Shown piece after piece: positions 41,755 through 50,128 of a stretch of 64,000 bases of DNA (within the stretch, counting starts at the first letter, position 1; the number at the start of each line of letters is the position of its first letter). Below the pieces are notes generated by a model, which did no database searches, was not told the DNA's origin, and saw only the letters and a program-made list of their open reading frames with translations. The DNA comes from CAYFVU01 sp964346645 (GTDB lineage Bacteria; Spirochaetota; Spirochaetia; DSM-16054; Sediminispirochaetaceae). The stretch spans positions 1-64,000 of the forward strand of contig CAYFVU010000003.1 of assembly GCA_964346645.1 (NCBI GenBank), given 5' to 3'. Made by a program: the position numbers and the translations under genes.

Positions 41755-42696
41755 ATGGAAAGAGTATTCGGACCCGTTCCCTCCAGAAGATTGGGCCGGA
41801 GCATCGGCATAAACAACATTCCCCCCAAAGTCTGTTCCTACTCCTGTGTCTACTGCCAGCTCGGCAGGGCGATCGAAATGGCTGCACAGAGACGCAGCTT
41901 CTACGAACCGGAGGAGCTCCTCGAAGAGACCGGCCGCAAGATCGAGCAGGCTCGCTCCCGAGGCGAGCAGATCGACTACCTCACCATCGTCCCGGACGGA
42001 GAGCCTACCCTCGATAGCAGATTGGGAGAGCTCATCGAAGGACTCGGGAGCTTCGACATAAAGACGGCCCTCATAAGCAACGGATCGCTGCTCGGGGATC
42101 CGCAGTTGCGGGAAGAGCTCTTGGGGCTCGATTGGATATCCGTCAAGGTCGATGCCGCCGACGAGACTACATGGCGCAAGACGGACCGTCCTCACAAGAG
42201 CCTCGAGTTCGACAGAATGCTCACCGGAACGCGTACCTTCGCCGAATCCTTCGGGGGAACCTTCACCACCGAGACCATGCTGATCGGAGATCTGAACGAC
42301 ACTCCGGAGCAGATAGAAGAGGTTGCGGAGATGCTCGAGGCCCTCGAGCCGGCGAAGGCCTACATCTCCATCCCCACACGCCCGCCCGCGGAGAGCTGGG
42401 TGCAGCCGTCCGACGAGGAGCACATCGCCTACGCCTACGGAAGGTTCAGGAACGTCGTGCCCCATGTAGAGAACCTAATCGGCTACGAGGGAAACGAGTT
42501 TACCGCCTCCGGAGAGGCCCGCGACGACCTGCTCAGCATAACTGCAGTGCATCCCATGCGCAGAGATGCGGTCGAAGAGCTCCTCCGAAAGGACGGAGCC
42601 GATGAATCGGTGGTCGAGGAGCTGCTGCGCACCGGCGAGTTGAAGGAAGTCGGTTATTCAGGCTACCGCTACTACGTGCGGGGGTTTCGGAAGTAA
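41755..42696 (+). CDS. radical SAM protein
   Basis: This 313-residue radical SAM enzyme has the cluster motif KVCSYSCVYCQLG (Cys27, Cys31, Cys34), a variant of the family in which CxYC follows. The N-terminus MERVFGPVPSRRLGRSIGI and the motifs YLTIVPDGEPTLDSRLGELIEGL and ALISNGSLLGDPQLREEL place it in the small group of MoaA-like proteins related to wyosine-type enzymes. A C-terminal region of about 60 residues (VHPMRRDAVEELLRKDGADESVVEELL) looks like a winged helix. The reaction is unknown. It is divergent from recQ, with a weak ribosome site before the ATG. Confidence 0.85.
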   Translation: MERVFGPVPSRRLGRSIGINNIPPKVCSYSCVYCQLGRAIEMAAQRRSFYEPEELLEETGRKIEQARSRGEQIDYLTIVPDGEPTLDSRLGELIEGLGSFDIKTALISNGSLLGDPQLREELLGLDWISVKVDAADETTWRKTDRPHKSLEFDRMLTGTRTFAESFGGTFTTETMLIGDLNDTPEQIEEVAEMLEALEPAKAYISIPTRPPAESWVQPSDEEHIAYAYGRFRNVVPHVENLIGYEGNEFTASGEARDDLLSITAVHPMRRDAVEELLRKDGADESVVEELLRTGELKEVGYSGYRYYVRGFRK

Positions 42697-42714
42697 CCCT
42701 CGTTATTGAAAAAA

Positions 42715-42757
42715 AGACCTTCTCTCCGGCCGAAATCGAACCGAGGAGAGAAGGTCT
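42715..42757. terminator. bidirectional intrinsic terminator
   Basis: A perfect 13-bp inverted repeat has arms at 42715-42727 (AGACCTTCTCTCC) and 42745-42757. It is flanked on the left by an A-run that reads as a T-run on the minus strand, and on the right by a T-rich stretch (TGCGTTTCTTC). It separates the convergent radical SAM and feoB genes and can serve both. Confidence 0.85.
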
Positions 42758-42794
42758 CTGCGTTTCTTCGTTCCTTCGAGGATGCCTTACACGA

Positions 42795-45194
42795 TTATGA
42801 GCTCCTTTCCTCCGCCGCCTCTCTTCCGAGCAGACTGAGGGCGACGAACACCCCTATCATCACGAATAGGGGCAAAATGATAAACGTAAGACTATGTCCC
42901 ACCGTCACCTGATAGAAGAGCGTCGCGGTACTCCAGGCGAGGATGGTCAGGTAGGCCGCCTGCACGAGACCGTACTTCCAGCCCATCTCCTGAATCGCCG
43001 TACCAAAGGCGGCCACACAGGGAAAGTAGATGAGCACGAAGAGCAGGTAGGCGTATGCCGAGTAGGGATCGAAGTGCTCCCTCATGCCGGTAAAGACCGT
43101 TCTGTCCGCCTCGACGATCTCCGCCGTCTCCTCCACATCGTGTCCGATCATGTCCAGTCCGAGCGTGGTGCCGAGGCCGGAGAAGATGCCGGTCAGCCCC
43201 TCCCCGAAAGCGGTAAACGACTCGACGATGCCGTCGGTAAGGGAGAAGCCGGCCTCTTCGACGCCTTCCGGGGCGGCGGAATCCGCTGGGTCGAGCCGGG
43301 CACCGGTGGTCGAGGCCGTATTCCGGCTTGCCTCAGCCGCACTGACCTTCTCAACCGTGTACAGCGAGTTGAGCGTGCCGACGATCACCTCTTTGGCGAA
43401 GAGACCGGTAAAGAGCCCCACGGTGGCGGGCCAATTCTCATCCTCGATGCCCATCGGTCGGAAAACCGGCGTGATGCCCTTTCCCACCGCGGAGAGCACC
43501 GAGTCCTCCGCGTCCTCGTTGCCGAAGCTTCCGTCGGTACCCAGCGAGTTGAAGATGCTCAGCAGGAAGACCACCAGAATGATCGCCTTTCCCGCACGCC
43601 GGATGAAGAACTGCAGCCGCTTCCACGCCGAAGCAAAGGTGTTCCGAAAGGTGGGCGCATGGTATTTCGGCAGCTCCATGACGAAGGTGGAATCCCCGCT
43701 TTTGAAGAGGGTCTTGCGCAGGAGCCAGCCCGTAGCAATGGCCATGACGATGCCGATCATATAGATAGAGAAGACGATCCCTCCGGCACGAGCACCGAAG
43801 AAGGCTGCGCCGAAGAGGGCGTATACGGGCAAACGCGCCCCGCAGCTCATGAACGGGGTGATGAAGAGGGTGAGAAAGCGATCCTTCTTGTTCTCCAGAG
43901 TCCTCGTTCCGAGCATGGCGGGAATCGTACAGCCGAAGCCCACGATCATCGGCACGAAGGCCTTCCCGGGCAGCCCGATGGACTGCATCACACGGTCCAT
44001 CACAAATGCCGCGCGGGCCATGTAGCCCGAGTCCTCCAATATGCTGAGCATGAGGAACATGAAGAATACCACTGGGATGAAGGTGGCAACCGTCTGAATA
44101 CCCGCTCCCACCCCATCTGCGAGGATCGTCGTAAGCCACGTCGGCGAGCCGACCGACTCGAGCAGCACGGCGAGCCCGTCGACGAAGAAGGTACCCGCCA
44201 AAATATCGAAGAAGTCGATGAAGGAGAATCCGACATTCACCGCAACCCAGAAAGCCAAGTACATCACCCCGAGGAAAATCGGTATGCCGAGAAATCTGTT
44301 CAAGACGACATCGTCTACCCGGTCGCTCAGACTCCTCTTCTCCTCCTTCCGGGAGACGCTCTTCTCGGCGATTCCGTGGATGTAGTCGTAGCGGGCGTTG
44401 GCTATCATTACATCCGCCTCGACTTTCTCCTCATCGCGAATGTTCTTCCACGCCTCTTCTATCGAATCCACGGAGAGCACATTCCGCCTCTTCGCCGTCT
44501 CGATCATGTAGTCGTTGCCTTCGAGTATCTTCAGCGCCATCCAGCCGTCCAGTCCGATCTCGCCACCGGTATCTTTCCACTCCGCTACGTAGCGCCGGAT
44601 TGAGTCGGGATAGCTGATGCGAGCGTCTAAGTCTTCGCCCGCAGGACGGCTCCCGCGCGAGGACAGGTGAGCCAGAATATTGCGCCTGATCTTCTTCACC
44701 TCTTCCTTTTTCGTTGCCACCAAGGAGTAGACCGGCACCCCGAGCTCCTTCTCCAAGGCGCTCGGATCGACACGGACTCCCTCCCTCTCTGCAATATCCG
44801 TCATGTTGAGCAGCACCATCACCGGCATTCCCATCTCGATGAGCTGTACGGTGAGGTAGAGGTTCCGCTCTATGTTCGATGCGTCGACGATGTTGACCAC
44901 CAAGTCAGGATTCTCGTTGAGGAGAAAGTCCTGCGCGATCCTCTCGTCCTCCGACGAGCTGTGGAAGGCATAGATGCCGGGCAGATCCACCACCCTTGTT
45001 CTCTCCTCACGCTCCCCGAAGTAACCGACCTTCTTCTCGACCGTCACTCCGGGCCAGTTGCCGATCTTCTGGCTGCCCCCTGTCAATCCATTGAAGAGGG
45101 TAGTCTTTCCGCTGTTCGGATTACCGGCAATGGCGACCGTATACTGTTTCTTCGCCGTTGCCGCGGCTGCTGTTGCTACCGCGTCCTGTCTCAT
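42795..45194 (-). CDS. feoB: ferrous iron transporter FeoB
   Basis: This 799-residue membrane protein imports Fe(II). The N-terminal GTPase domain has G1 GNPNSGKT (24-31), the switch PGVTVEKK, G3 DLPG (70-73) and G4 NMTD (130-133). The membrane domain includes the Gate motifs with VGFGCTIPAMLGTRTLENKKDRFLT and FMSCGARLPVYALF. The C-terminal half carries a second set of membrane segments ending FVALSLLGREAAEERSS. Its start overlaps the feoA stop (ATGA), a coupled pair. It belongs to the operon with two feoA genes behind the palindrome-marked promoter near 45750. Confidence 0.96.
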   Translation of the reverse strand: MRQDAVATAAAATAKKQYTVAIAGNPNSGKTTLFNGLTGGSQKIGNWPGVTVEKKVGYFGEREERTRVVDLPGIYAFHSSSEDERIAQDFLLNENPDLVVNIVDASNIERNLYLTVQLIEMGMPVMVLLNMTDIAEREGVRVDPSALEKELGVPVYSLVATKKEEVKKIRRNILAHLSSRGSRPAGEDLDARISYPDSIRRYVAEWKDTGGEIGLDGWMALKILEGNDYMIETAKRRNVLSVDSIEEAWKNIRDEEKVEADVMIANARYDYIHGIAEKSVSRKEEKRSLSDRVDDVVLNRFLGIPIFLGVMYLAFWVAVNVGFSFIDFFDILAGTFFVDGLAVLLESVGSPTWLTTILADGVGAGIQTVATFIPVVFFMFLMLSILEDSGYMARAAFVMDRVMQSIGLPGKAFVPMIVGFGCTIPAMLGTRTLENKKDRFLTLFITPFMSCGARLPVYALFGAAFFGARAGGIVFSIYMIGIVMAIATGWLLRKTLFKSGDSTFVMELPKYHAPTFRNTFASAWKRLQFFIRRAGKAIILVVFLLSIFNSLGTDGSFGNEDAEDSVLSAVGKGITPVFRPMGIEDENWPATVGLFTGLFAKEVIVGTLNSLYTVEKVSAAEASRNTASTTGARLDPADSAAPEGVEEAGFSLTDGIVESFTAFGEGLTGIFSGLGTTLGLDMIGHDVEETAEIVEADRTVFTGMREHFDPYSAYAYLLFVLIYFPCVAAFGTAIQEMGWKYGLVQAAYLTILAWSTATLFYQVTVGHSLTFIILPLFVMIGVFVALSLLGREAAEERSS

Positions 45195-45427
45195 TCCTCA
45201 ACCTCCTCGACCAATATCACCATCGCCTCCTGTTTGCGGAGCGAGGCCATTGCGCCCCGCACCTCCACCTCTACCGGATCGCCGAGAGGGGCGATTCTCC
45301 GTATCCTAATCTCACTCCCCTGGGTGAGCCCGAGCGAGTAGAGCTTTGCTCTGTAGCCGTTGCTCCCCTCGTCGAAACCGACGATCTTCGCACGGCTCGG
45401 CGCCGCCAATTCATTCAAGCGTTTCAT
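45191..45427 (-). CDS. feoA: ferrous iron transport protein FeoA
   Basis: This 78-residue SH3-like FeoA protein supports FeoB-mediated iron uptake. Typical elements are AKIVGFDEG, KLYSLGLTQGSEIRIRRIAPLGDPVEVEVRGAMASLRKQEAMVILVE. GGAGGTTATAT precedes the ATG. It ends with a 4-bp overlap with feoB and follows a second FeoA-domain gene by 27 nt. Confidence 0.93.
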   Translation of the reverse strand: MKRLNELAAPSRAKIVGFDEGSNGYRAKLYSLGLTQGSEIRIRRIAPLGDPVEVEVRGAMASLRKQEAMVILVEEVEE

Positions 45428-45454
45428 ATATAACCTCCGTTCGTTTGTATACCG

Positions 45455-45715
45455 TTATTTCCGCGAGACCCAGAGCCGCTCGGCCATGCGCCGCCCCAGC
45501 ATAAGACGGGTTCCCCCTATCTCGAGCAGAAGGGGGCCGAATCCGGCGTTCTGCAGTACCTTGACCCTCGCAGATTCGCGCAGGCCTATCTGCAGGACCT
45601 TTGCGCGAAAGGATTGTCCGCCCTTTATGGATATCATCCGGCAGGACTCACCCCTTCTGATCTCCGAGATGGTGGTTACTGACGATGCGGCACTGCGTGC
45701 GGGCTTGCGTGTCAT
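45455..45715 (-). CDS. second FeoA-domain protein
   Basis: This 86-residue protein has a single FeoA-like domain: GQSFRAKVLQIGLRESARVKVLQNAGFGPLLLEIGGTRLMLGRRMAERLWV. It is diverged from the neighbouring FeoA. Systems with two FeoA proteins occur in other bacteria, and the role of the second is not settled. It is the first gene of the feo operon; GGAG of its ribosome site touches the palindrome at 45723-45748. The N-terminal extension (MTRKPARSAASSVTTISE) is Ser/Ala-rich. Confidence 0.85.
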   Translation of the reverse strand: MTRKPARSAASSVTTISEIRRGESCRMISIKGGQSFRAKVLQIGLRESARVKVLQNAGFGPLLLEIGGTRLMLGRRMAERLWVSRK

Positions 45716-45722
45716 GACTTCT

Positions 45723-45800
45723 CCATAGTTAATATGTATTAACTATGGCACAGTAGAGCATGTACTTACCGTTTTTGTCAAGATGTTAATACTTATTAAC
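45723..45800 (-). promoter_or_regulatory. feo promoter with two DtxR-type palindromes
   Basis: Site 1 (45723-45748) has two 12-base arms, CCATAGTTAATA and its reverse complement, around a 2-nt centre. Site 2 (45785-45800) is GTTAATACTTATTAAC, a perfect palindrome apart from the centre. Both share GTTAATA-N2-TATTAAC. On the minus strand a -35 TTGACA (45776-45781) and a weaker -10 TCTACT (45752-45757, 18-nt spacer) lie between them. The operators therefore bracket the promoter of the feoA2-feoA-feoB operon. The DtxR-family regulator encoded upstream (45880-46563) is the natural binder, with Fe(II) or Mn(II) as corepressor. Confidence 0.75.
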
Positions 45801-45879
45801 TATGAATTTTCAGAAGAAGGCACCAAAGAGGATAAAAAAAGAAGCTCCTTAGAGGATTATCTACCGGGTGTGTGCCGTA

Positions 45880-46563
45880 CTACGCTTCTGCGTAACAGAA
45901 GTGTCGTGCGTAATCCAACGGGATCCGGAAGTTGTCGCCTCCCGTTCGCTTGCGCACCTCCAGACCATCGTTCGTTCGGGAGAGGAGCCTCAGCGGGGTT
46001 CCCGGTTTCAGCTTCCTGCGAAAACAGAAGTCGAGCAGCCCTTCCACCTCCTCACCCTCCTCGGTAATGCGGATGAGGGTAACATCCTCACCTACCAGTG
46101 CATCGACGAGTCTGGGGGCCCCGATAAGCTCCTCCTCCCGCTCCGTGTCGGGAAAGGGATTTCCGTGCGGACAGGTCTGCGGCCGGCCGAGCTGCTCTTC
46201 CATGTGCCGTGTAAGGTCCTCACTTATGATATCCTGCAGCCGTTTTGCCTCCCTGTCCGAATTCTCCCAGGGATAGCCGAGCATATCGACGAGCACATGC
46301 TCGAGCAGGTAGTGACGCTCCAGTACATCCTTCGCCAGTTCATTACCCTCCTCGGTGAGCTGAATTACCCCGTACCGGTCCTGATGCACCAGATCGAGCT
46401 TCGCCAGTCGCTTGATGGATTGGGTAACCGCGGATTTGGAGACACCAAGCCTCTCGGAGAGACGGATGTTGTTTACCTTTTTGTATTCTCGCTGTATGAG
46501 GAATATTTGAGATAGGTAATCCGCGGCGGCGGGGAATTTGCTGTGAAGTGTGTTCAGATCCAT
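45880..46563 (-). CDS. DtxR/MntR-family metal-dependent regulator
   Basis: This 227-residue regulator has an N-terminal winged helix (VNNIRLSERLGVSKSAVTQSIKRLAKLDLVHQDRYGVIQLTEEG), a DtxR dimerisation and metal-binding domain (LERHYLLEHVLVDMLGYPWENSDREAKRLQDIISEDL, LGRPQTCPHGNPFP) and a C-terminal FeoA/SH3-like domain (EEGEEVEGLLDFCFRRKLKPGTPLRLL). The C-terminal domain makes it an IdeR/DtxR-like long form. The start at 46563 gives MDLNTLHSKFP; a TTG lies 9 nt upstream. It precedes the feo operon on the same strand and probably represses it at the two palindromes near 45735 and 45792. Confidence 0.92.
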   Translation of the reverse strand: MDLNTLHSKFPAAADYLSQIFLIQREYKKVNNIRLSERLGVSKSAVTQSIKRLAKLDLVHQDRYGVIQLTEEGNELAKDVLERHYLLEHVLVDMLGYPWENSDREAKRLQDIISEDLTRHMEEQLGRPQTCPHGNPFPDTEREEELIGAPRLVDALVGEDVTLIRITEEGEEVEGLLDFCFRRKLKPGTPLRLLSRTNDGLEVRKRTGGDNFRIPLDYARHFCYAEA

Positions 46564-46603
46564 ACTCTTCAAAAATACCTACGGAAGCCGGAGAGGTCAA
46601 GCT

Positions 46604-46690
46604 GCCGCACATAGTACGTATACGGGCCGCACATGCTGCGCTTGGGTTCAGGCCTCGACCTCGAGTTCTGACATATGGTGATGTGCGGCC
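46604..46690. repeat. triple ATGTGCGGC element, able to form alternative hairpins
   Basis: GCCGCACAT occurs at 46604-46612, GGCCGCACAT at 46625-46634, and the inverted form ATGTGCGGCC at 46681-46690. The last can pair with either of the first two. The element lies between the end of the M14 peptidase gene and the start of the DtxR-type gene, both on the minus strand. It may end or process peptidase transcripts; no T-run is present. Confidence 0.4.
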
Positions 46691-46710
46691 AATGCGGAAC
46701 TACAAAATAC

Positions 46711-47670
46711 TTACTCCTCCATCATCCCCAGCACCGCCTTCACACCGGCGAGGTTCTTCTCAAACTCCGGACCGGAGCGGCCGGAGAGCTCTATCACCAT
46801 CGCGGGAATACCCTTACTGTAGAAAAAGCCGGTGGAGGCGCCGGTAATGCGGTAGCCCACCAGTGAGCGTTCGGGTATGGGGTAGCCGGAGGCCGCCGAG
46901 TAGCGGCGTGCATAGCGGAGGGCCGGCTCCCACTGCTGCCGCTTGCCGGCGTAGTAGATGCCGTTCGCCGCACTATGGTAGGAGATGACGAGATCCGGCC
47001 GCGTATTCAACACGAAGTCTCGGAGCACCCTGGTCTCCGGCTCGCTGAAGGGGCGGTCCCCCGCGTCTACCTCCTGCGATCTCCAGTAGGCGACGGGTTC
47101 CCAGCGGTTGTCCCAGTTCCTGTTCAGATCCACCCCGTTGGCATTCAGCCTTCCCTTTTCTATCGGCAGGGAGGAGAAATTAACCTCGCTCAGGGGACGT
47201 CCTCCGGTTACCGCGTGGAGGCCGTCGGGATTGACCACGGGTATGATGTAGAGGCGGATGCCGTCGGGGAGCGCAGTTCCGTCGGATTCGAAGTGGGAAA
47301 TGATCCGGCCGGTAAGGGCTACGGTGTTCCACTCGTAGCCTCCGTGTATGCCGCCGTAGAGCAGCAGCGTCGCCTCTGCCTCCTCCCCCGGAGCCGGCCC
47401 GAATCGGACTGCCTCTATGGGCCGCCCCTCCACCGATCGGCCTATCTCCCGCCTCTCGGGCGCCCCGTTTCCGGGTTCCCCATTTCCGATCTCCCAATTC
47501 ACGGGCTCCCGTTTCCCCGGCTCTTCGGCGGAGAGCGGAGCGGGCACCGCGATGGCAGCGGCTGCACCCAGGGCGAACGCGACGGCCGCAACGAGGGCGG
47601 GTATAAGTGGAAGCGAGAGCTTGCATGCGGCCGCCGGCGCTGTGACCGCCGTGCGCACGAATATGCTCAT
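46711..47670 (-). CDS. secreted M14-family zinc carboxypeptidase-like protein
   Basis: This roughly 319-residue protein of the M14 peptidase fold has a long N-terminal export signal (LPLIPALVAAVAFALGAAAAIAVPAPLSAEE). Zinc ligands are seen in YGGIHGGYEWNT (H-x-x-E variant) and ISYHSAANG. NANGVDLNRNW contains the substrate carboxylate-binding Asn-Arg, and VIELSGRSG carries the catalytic glutamate. After the signal peptide comes a short low-complexity stretch of GNGEPGNGAPERRE type. It probably trims peptides or muropeptides outside the membrane. ATG 47670 overlaps the upstream stop as ATGA, so it is coupled to the metallo-beta-lactamase-fold gene. Confidence 0.85.
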   Translation of the reverse strand: MSIFVRTAVTAPAAACKLSLPLIPALVAAVAFALGAAAAIAVPAPLSAEEPGKREPVNWEIGNGEPGNGAPERREIGRSVEGRPIEAVRFGPAPGEEAEATLLLYGGIHGGYEWNTVALTGRIISHFESDGTALPDGIRLYIIPVVNPDGLHAVTGGRPLSEVNFSSLPIEKGRLNANGVDLNRNWDNRWEPVAYWRSQEVDAGDRPFSEPETRVLRDFVLNTRPDLVISYHSAANGIYYAGKRQQWEPALRYARRYSAASGYPIPERSLVGYRITGASTGFFYSKGIPAMVIELSGRSGPEFEKNLAGVKAVLGMMEE

Positions 47671-48524
47671 GCCCACTTACCCTCCTCGCAGTAGCGGATC
47701 TGCAGCCCCGAACCGATCTCCCGCAGCGGCGCTGCCTGCGCGAGGCGCAGCCTGCTGCGGAAGTCGGTGCAGTGGCAGGCGCTGAGCCGGGACAATTCGA
47801 GACCGGCAAGGTACTCGACGGTGCCCTCGAGCTGCCGTTCGGAAGGCTCGAGGAGGTGGAATCCGCCGATGATGTCGTAGACCCTGTCCAGTCCTGTGAC
47901 CCTCTTTGCCTGCTCCACTATGTTGCAAATCCCCGCGTGGGAGCATCCGGTGATCACCACGATTCCATCCCCGCAGACATAGGCGAGGGCGCTGTCGTCG
48001 GGCAGGTCGTCGGGAACCTCCTCTCCGGCCTCTCCACGCAGGCCGATGGGACCGGGGTTCTCGAAGTCGTGCCTCCGCTCGATCTCCCCGAGAAAGACGA
48101 GACGTTCGCTGAGCCAGACCGGTTCGCGGCTCTCTCGGATCCGCATATGGGCGGAACAGGCCCGCCTGGAGACCGAAATGCCGATGGAGAACGAGTTCTC
48201 TATTACCTTGGGAACGAATACCTCGGGATGTGCGACTATTTCGGGACAGTGCGCCCCGCTGTCTTCGAAACGCCGCTCCATGCAGCGCTTGATCAGAGAC
48301 TCGAGCCCTCCGGTGTGGTCGATGTGCCCGTGCGAAAGGACGAGGTAGTCGGACGACAACGGGTCGATGCCGAGTTTGGCCGCGTTCTGCAAGAACACAT
48401 CCGAATAGCCGACGTCGAAGAGCACGCGCAGGCTCTCGTCCTCGATGAGATAGGAGACCGCCGGTTCGGCGAGAAAGTAGCGATCGATGATGGTGGAGTT
48501 GTCCACGAGTACCGTCAGTTTCAT
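47667..48524 (-). CDS. metallo-beta-lactamase-fold hydrolase
   Basis: This 285-residue protein has the metallo-beta-lactamase fold. Metal motif LVLSHGHIDHTGGLESL gives the H-x-H-x-D-H signature. VVITGCSHAGICNIVEQAK and YDIIGGFHLLEP provide the further His ligands. The order and the GCSHAG/GGFHL motifs resemble the MptA-like/7,8-dihydropterin-6-methyl-4-(ribofuranosyl)-aminobenzene phosphate synthase-related subgroup, which bacteria carry with unknown roles. No signal peptide is present. It is co-transcribed with the M14 peptidase gene, with a 4-bp overlap. Confidence 0.85.
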   Translation of the reverse strand: MKLTVLVDNSTIIDRYFLAEPAVSYLIEDESLRVLFDVGYSDVFLQNAAKLGIDPLSSDYLVLSHGHIDHTGGLESLIKRCMERRFEDSGAHCPEIVAHPEVFVPKVIENSFSIGISVSRRACSAHMRIRESREPVWLSERLVFLGEIERRHDFENPGPIGLRGEAGEEVPDDLPDDSALAYVCGDGIVVITGCSHAGICNIVEQAKRVTGLDRVYDIIGGFHLLEPSERQLEGTVEYLAGLELSRLSACHCTDFRSRLRLAQAAPLREIGSGLQIRYCEEGKWA

Positions 48525-48631
48525 GTTGCGAGCATACTACGTTTCTCGTCGTCAGTACAGTCCACCCTTTCTTCAGCGAGGCTCGTCTTCTTTGCGCCGG
48601 ATCTTGTTCTTGCGGCAACGGCCCTCGGCCC

Positions 48632-50122
48632 CTACACGTCGAACTTTCTCAGGGTCTTCGTGCTCACCCGCTCCGGCAGGGGTCCGGAGCCGGCACCGCG
48701 GCTGGTCACCTGTTCCTCGGATATCCCTGCTTCCTTGGCCACGAGGCTGCGCACCCTCGGACCGCAGAACTGCCCCTGGCACGGACCCATGCCGGCCCGG
48801 GTCCTCCGCTTTACCCCGTCGAGCGAGGTAATGGGAATGCCGCGGCGCAGCGCGTCGACAATGACCTGCTCGGAGATCTGCTCGCAACGGCAGACGATGC
48901 GCTCGGGATTCCCCTCAGACAGCTCGATACGCTCCTTTACCTCGGGAAAGGGTCTGAGCTCGTAGGACCGTATTATCGGAGTCCGTTCAGCGACGAAACT
49001 CGACTTGGGCTGCAGCCGGAGGCCCGCCTGCTCCAGATGTCCGCTTATCCGCTCCGCGATAGCCGGAGCCGAGGTGAGCCCGGGCGAGTCGATGCCGGCG
49101 GCGTGTAAGAGTCCCGGTGCCGAGCTCGAAGGCCCGATGACGAAGTCTTTCCCCGCTTCCGTGGCGCGCACACCCGAGAAAGAGCGGATAACCTTGAGCA
49201 GGTCGAAGTTCGGGATGCTCTTGCGCGCGGTAGAGACTATGTAGCGGATGATCTCCTCGTTCGTGCCCGTGTCGTACCTGTCGGGGATCTCCTCCGAGTT
49301 GGGACCTACCATGAGGTTTCCCCACACGGTGGAGGTAACGAGAACACCCTTGCCGTGCTTCGTAGGTGCCTGAAATATCACGTGAGAGGCGAGCTTGCCT
49401 GTCCCGCGCTGAAATATGAGGTACTGCCCCTGCCTCGGGTGGATATCGATGCTCGCGTCGCCGGCGAGGGCGGCCACCTTGTCGCTGTTTACCCCCGCGG
49501 CATTGACGACGAAGTCGGCGAAGAGCTCGTAAGGGGAGGAGGAGTCGGGCCCGACCGCATCGATGCGGAAGTGGCCCCCCTGCCGCTCGATTGCGACGGC
49601 TTCACTCTTTACGCGGAGATCGAGGCCGTTCGCCACCGCGTTCTCCGCGAGGGCAATGCAGAACTCGTAGGGGCTTACGGTGCCGGTCTCCCGACAGAGA
49701 AGGGCCGAGCGGGCCTGCGGCCCCACCTCCGGCTCGATCCTCTCGAGCTCGTTTCGATCGATTATCTCGAGCTCCTCTACCCCGTTTTTTCGTCCGTTCT
49801 CTATGAGCTCCTCCAATCGCCGCTTCTCCTCCTCGGAGAAGGCGAGGACGAGCGAGCCGTTCCGGCGAAAAGGAAATCCCAGTGTATCTGCGAGCTCGTC
49901 GAAGCGGCGGTTACCATCGATGCTGAGCTCCCCCTTGAGCGTGCCGTGCTTGGCCGTGTAGCCCCCGTGGACGATGCCGCTGTTCGCCTTCGTCGCGCCG
50001 ACGGAGACGTCGTCACCCTGCTCGAGTAGGGTGACACTCACATCGTAGCGTGAGAGCTCACGCGCAATGGCGGTGCCGACGACTCCGCCGCCGATGATGC
50101 ATACATCGTGGTATTCCCGCAT
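48632..50122 (-). CDS. FAD-dependent oxidoreductase, GlpA-like with C-terminal BFD-type [2Fe-2S] domain
   Basis: This 496-residue flavoprotein has an N-terminal DAO/glycerol-3-phosphate dehydrogenase fold. It begins DVCIIGGGVVGTAIARELSRYDVSVTLLEQ, and GATKANSGIVHGGYTAKHGTLKG follows. A C-terminal BFD-like domain has cysteines in RIVCRCEQ and GMGPCQGQFCGPR, the usual CxC...CxxxxC arrangement for a [2Fe-2S] cluster. It likely oxidises glycerol-3-phosphate or another 2-hydroxyacid and passes electrons to a membrane acceptor. GlpB/GlpC are not adjacent. The gene starts 6 nt after the chemoreceptor gene. The anaerobic GlpA subunit is the closest named relative; L-2-hydroxyglutarate oxidases are also similar. 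Confidence 0.87.
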   Translation of the reverse strand: MREYHDVCIIGGGVVGTAIARELSRYDVSVTLLEQGDDVSVGATKANSGIVHGGYTAKHGTLKGELSIDGNRRFDELADTLGFPFRRNGSLVLAFSEEEKRRLEELIENGRKNGVEELEIIDRNELERIEPEVGPQARSALLCRETGTVSPYEFCIALAENAVANGLDLRVKSEAVAIERQGGHFRIDAVGPDSSSPYELFADFVVNAAGVNSDKVAALAGDASIDIHPRQGQYLIFQRGTGKLASHVIFQAPTKHGKGVLVTSTVWGNLMVGPNSEEIPDRYDTGTNEEIIRYIVSTARKSIPNFDLLKVIRSFSGVRATEAGKDFVIGPSSSAPGLLHAAGIDSPGLTSAPAIAERISGHLEQAGLRLQPKSSFVAERTPIIRSYELRPFPEVKERIELSEGNPERIVCRCEQISEQVIVDALRRGIPITSLDGVKRRTRAGMGPCQGQFCGPRVRSLVAKEAGISEEQVTSRGAGSGPLPERVSTKTLRKFDV

Positions 50123-50128
50123 ACCGTG

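Noticed and set aside
46617..46625. GTATAC-containing sequence near the DtxR-type gene as a further LacI operator
   Set aside because: It matches only the central bases, lacks the symmetric TGNATACGTATNCA arms and has no promoter placed as at the other sites.
48573..48887. Arg-rich small reading frame on the minus strand at the end of the flavoprotein gene
   Set aside because: It is an out-of-frame shadow of the flavoprotein C-terminus and has no ribosome site.
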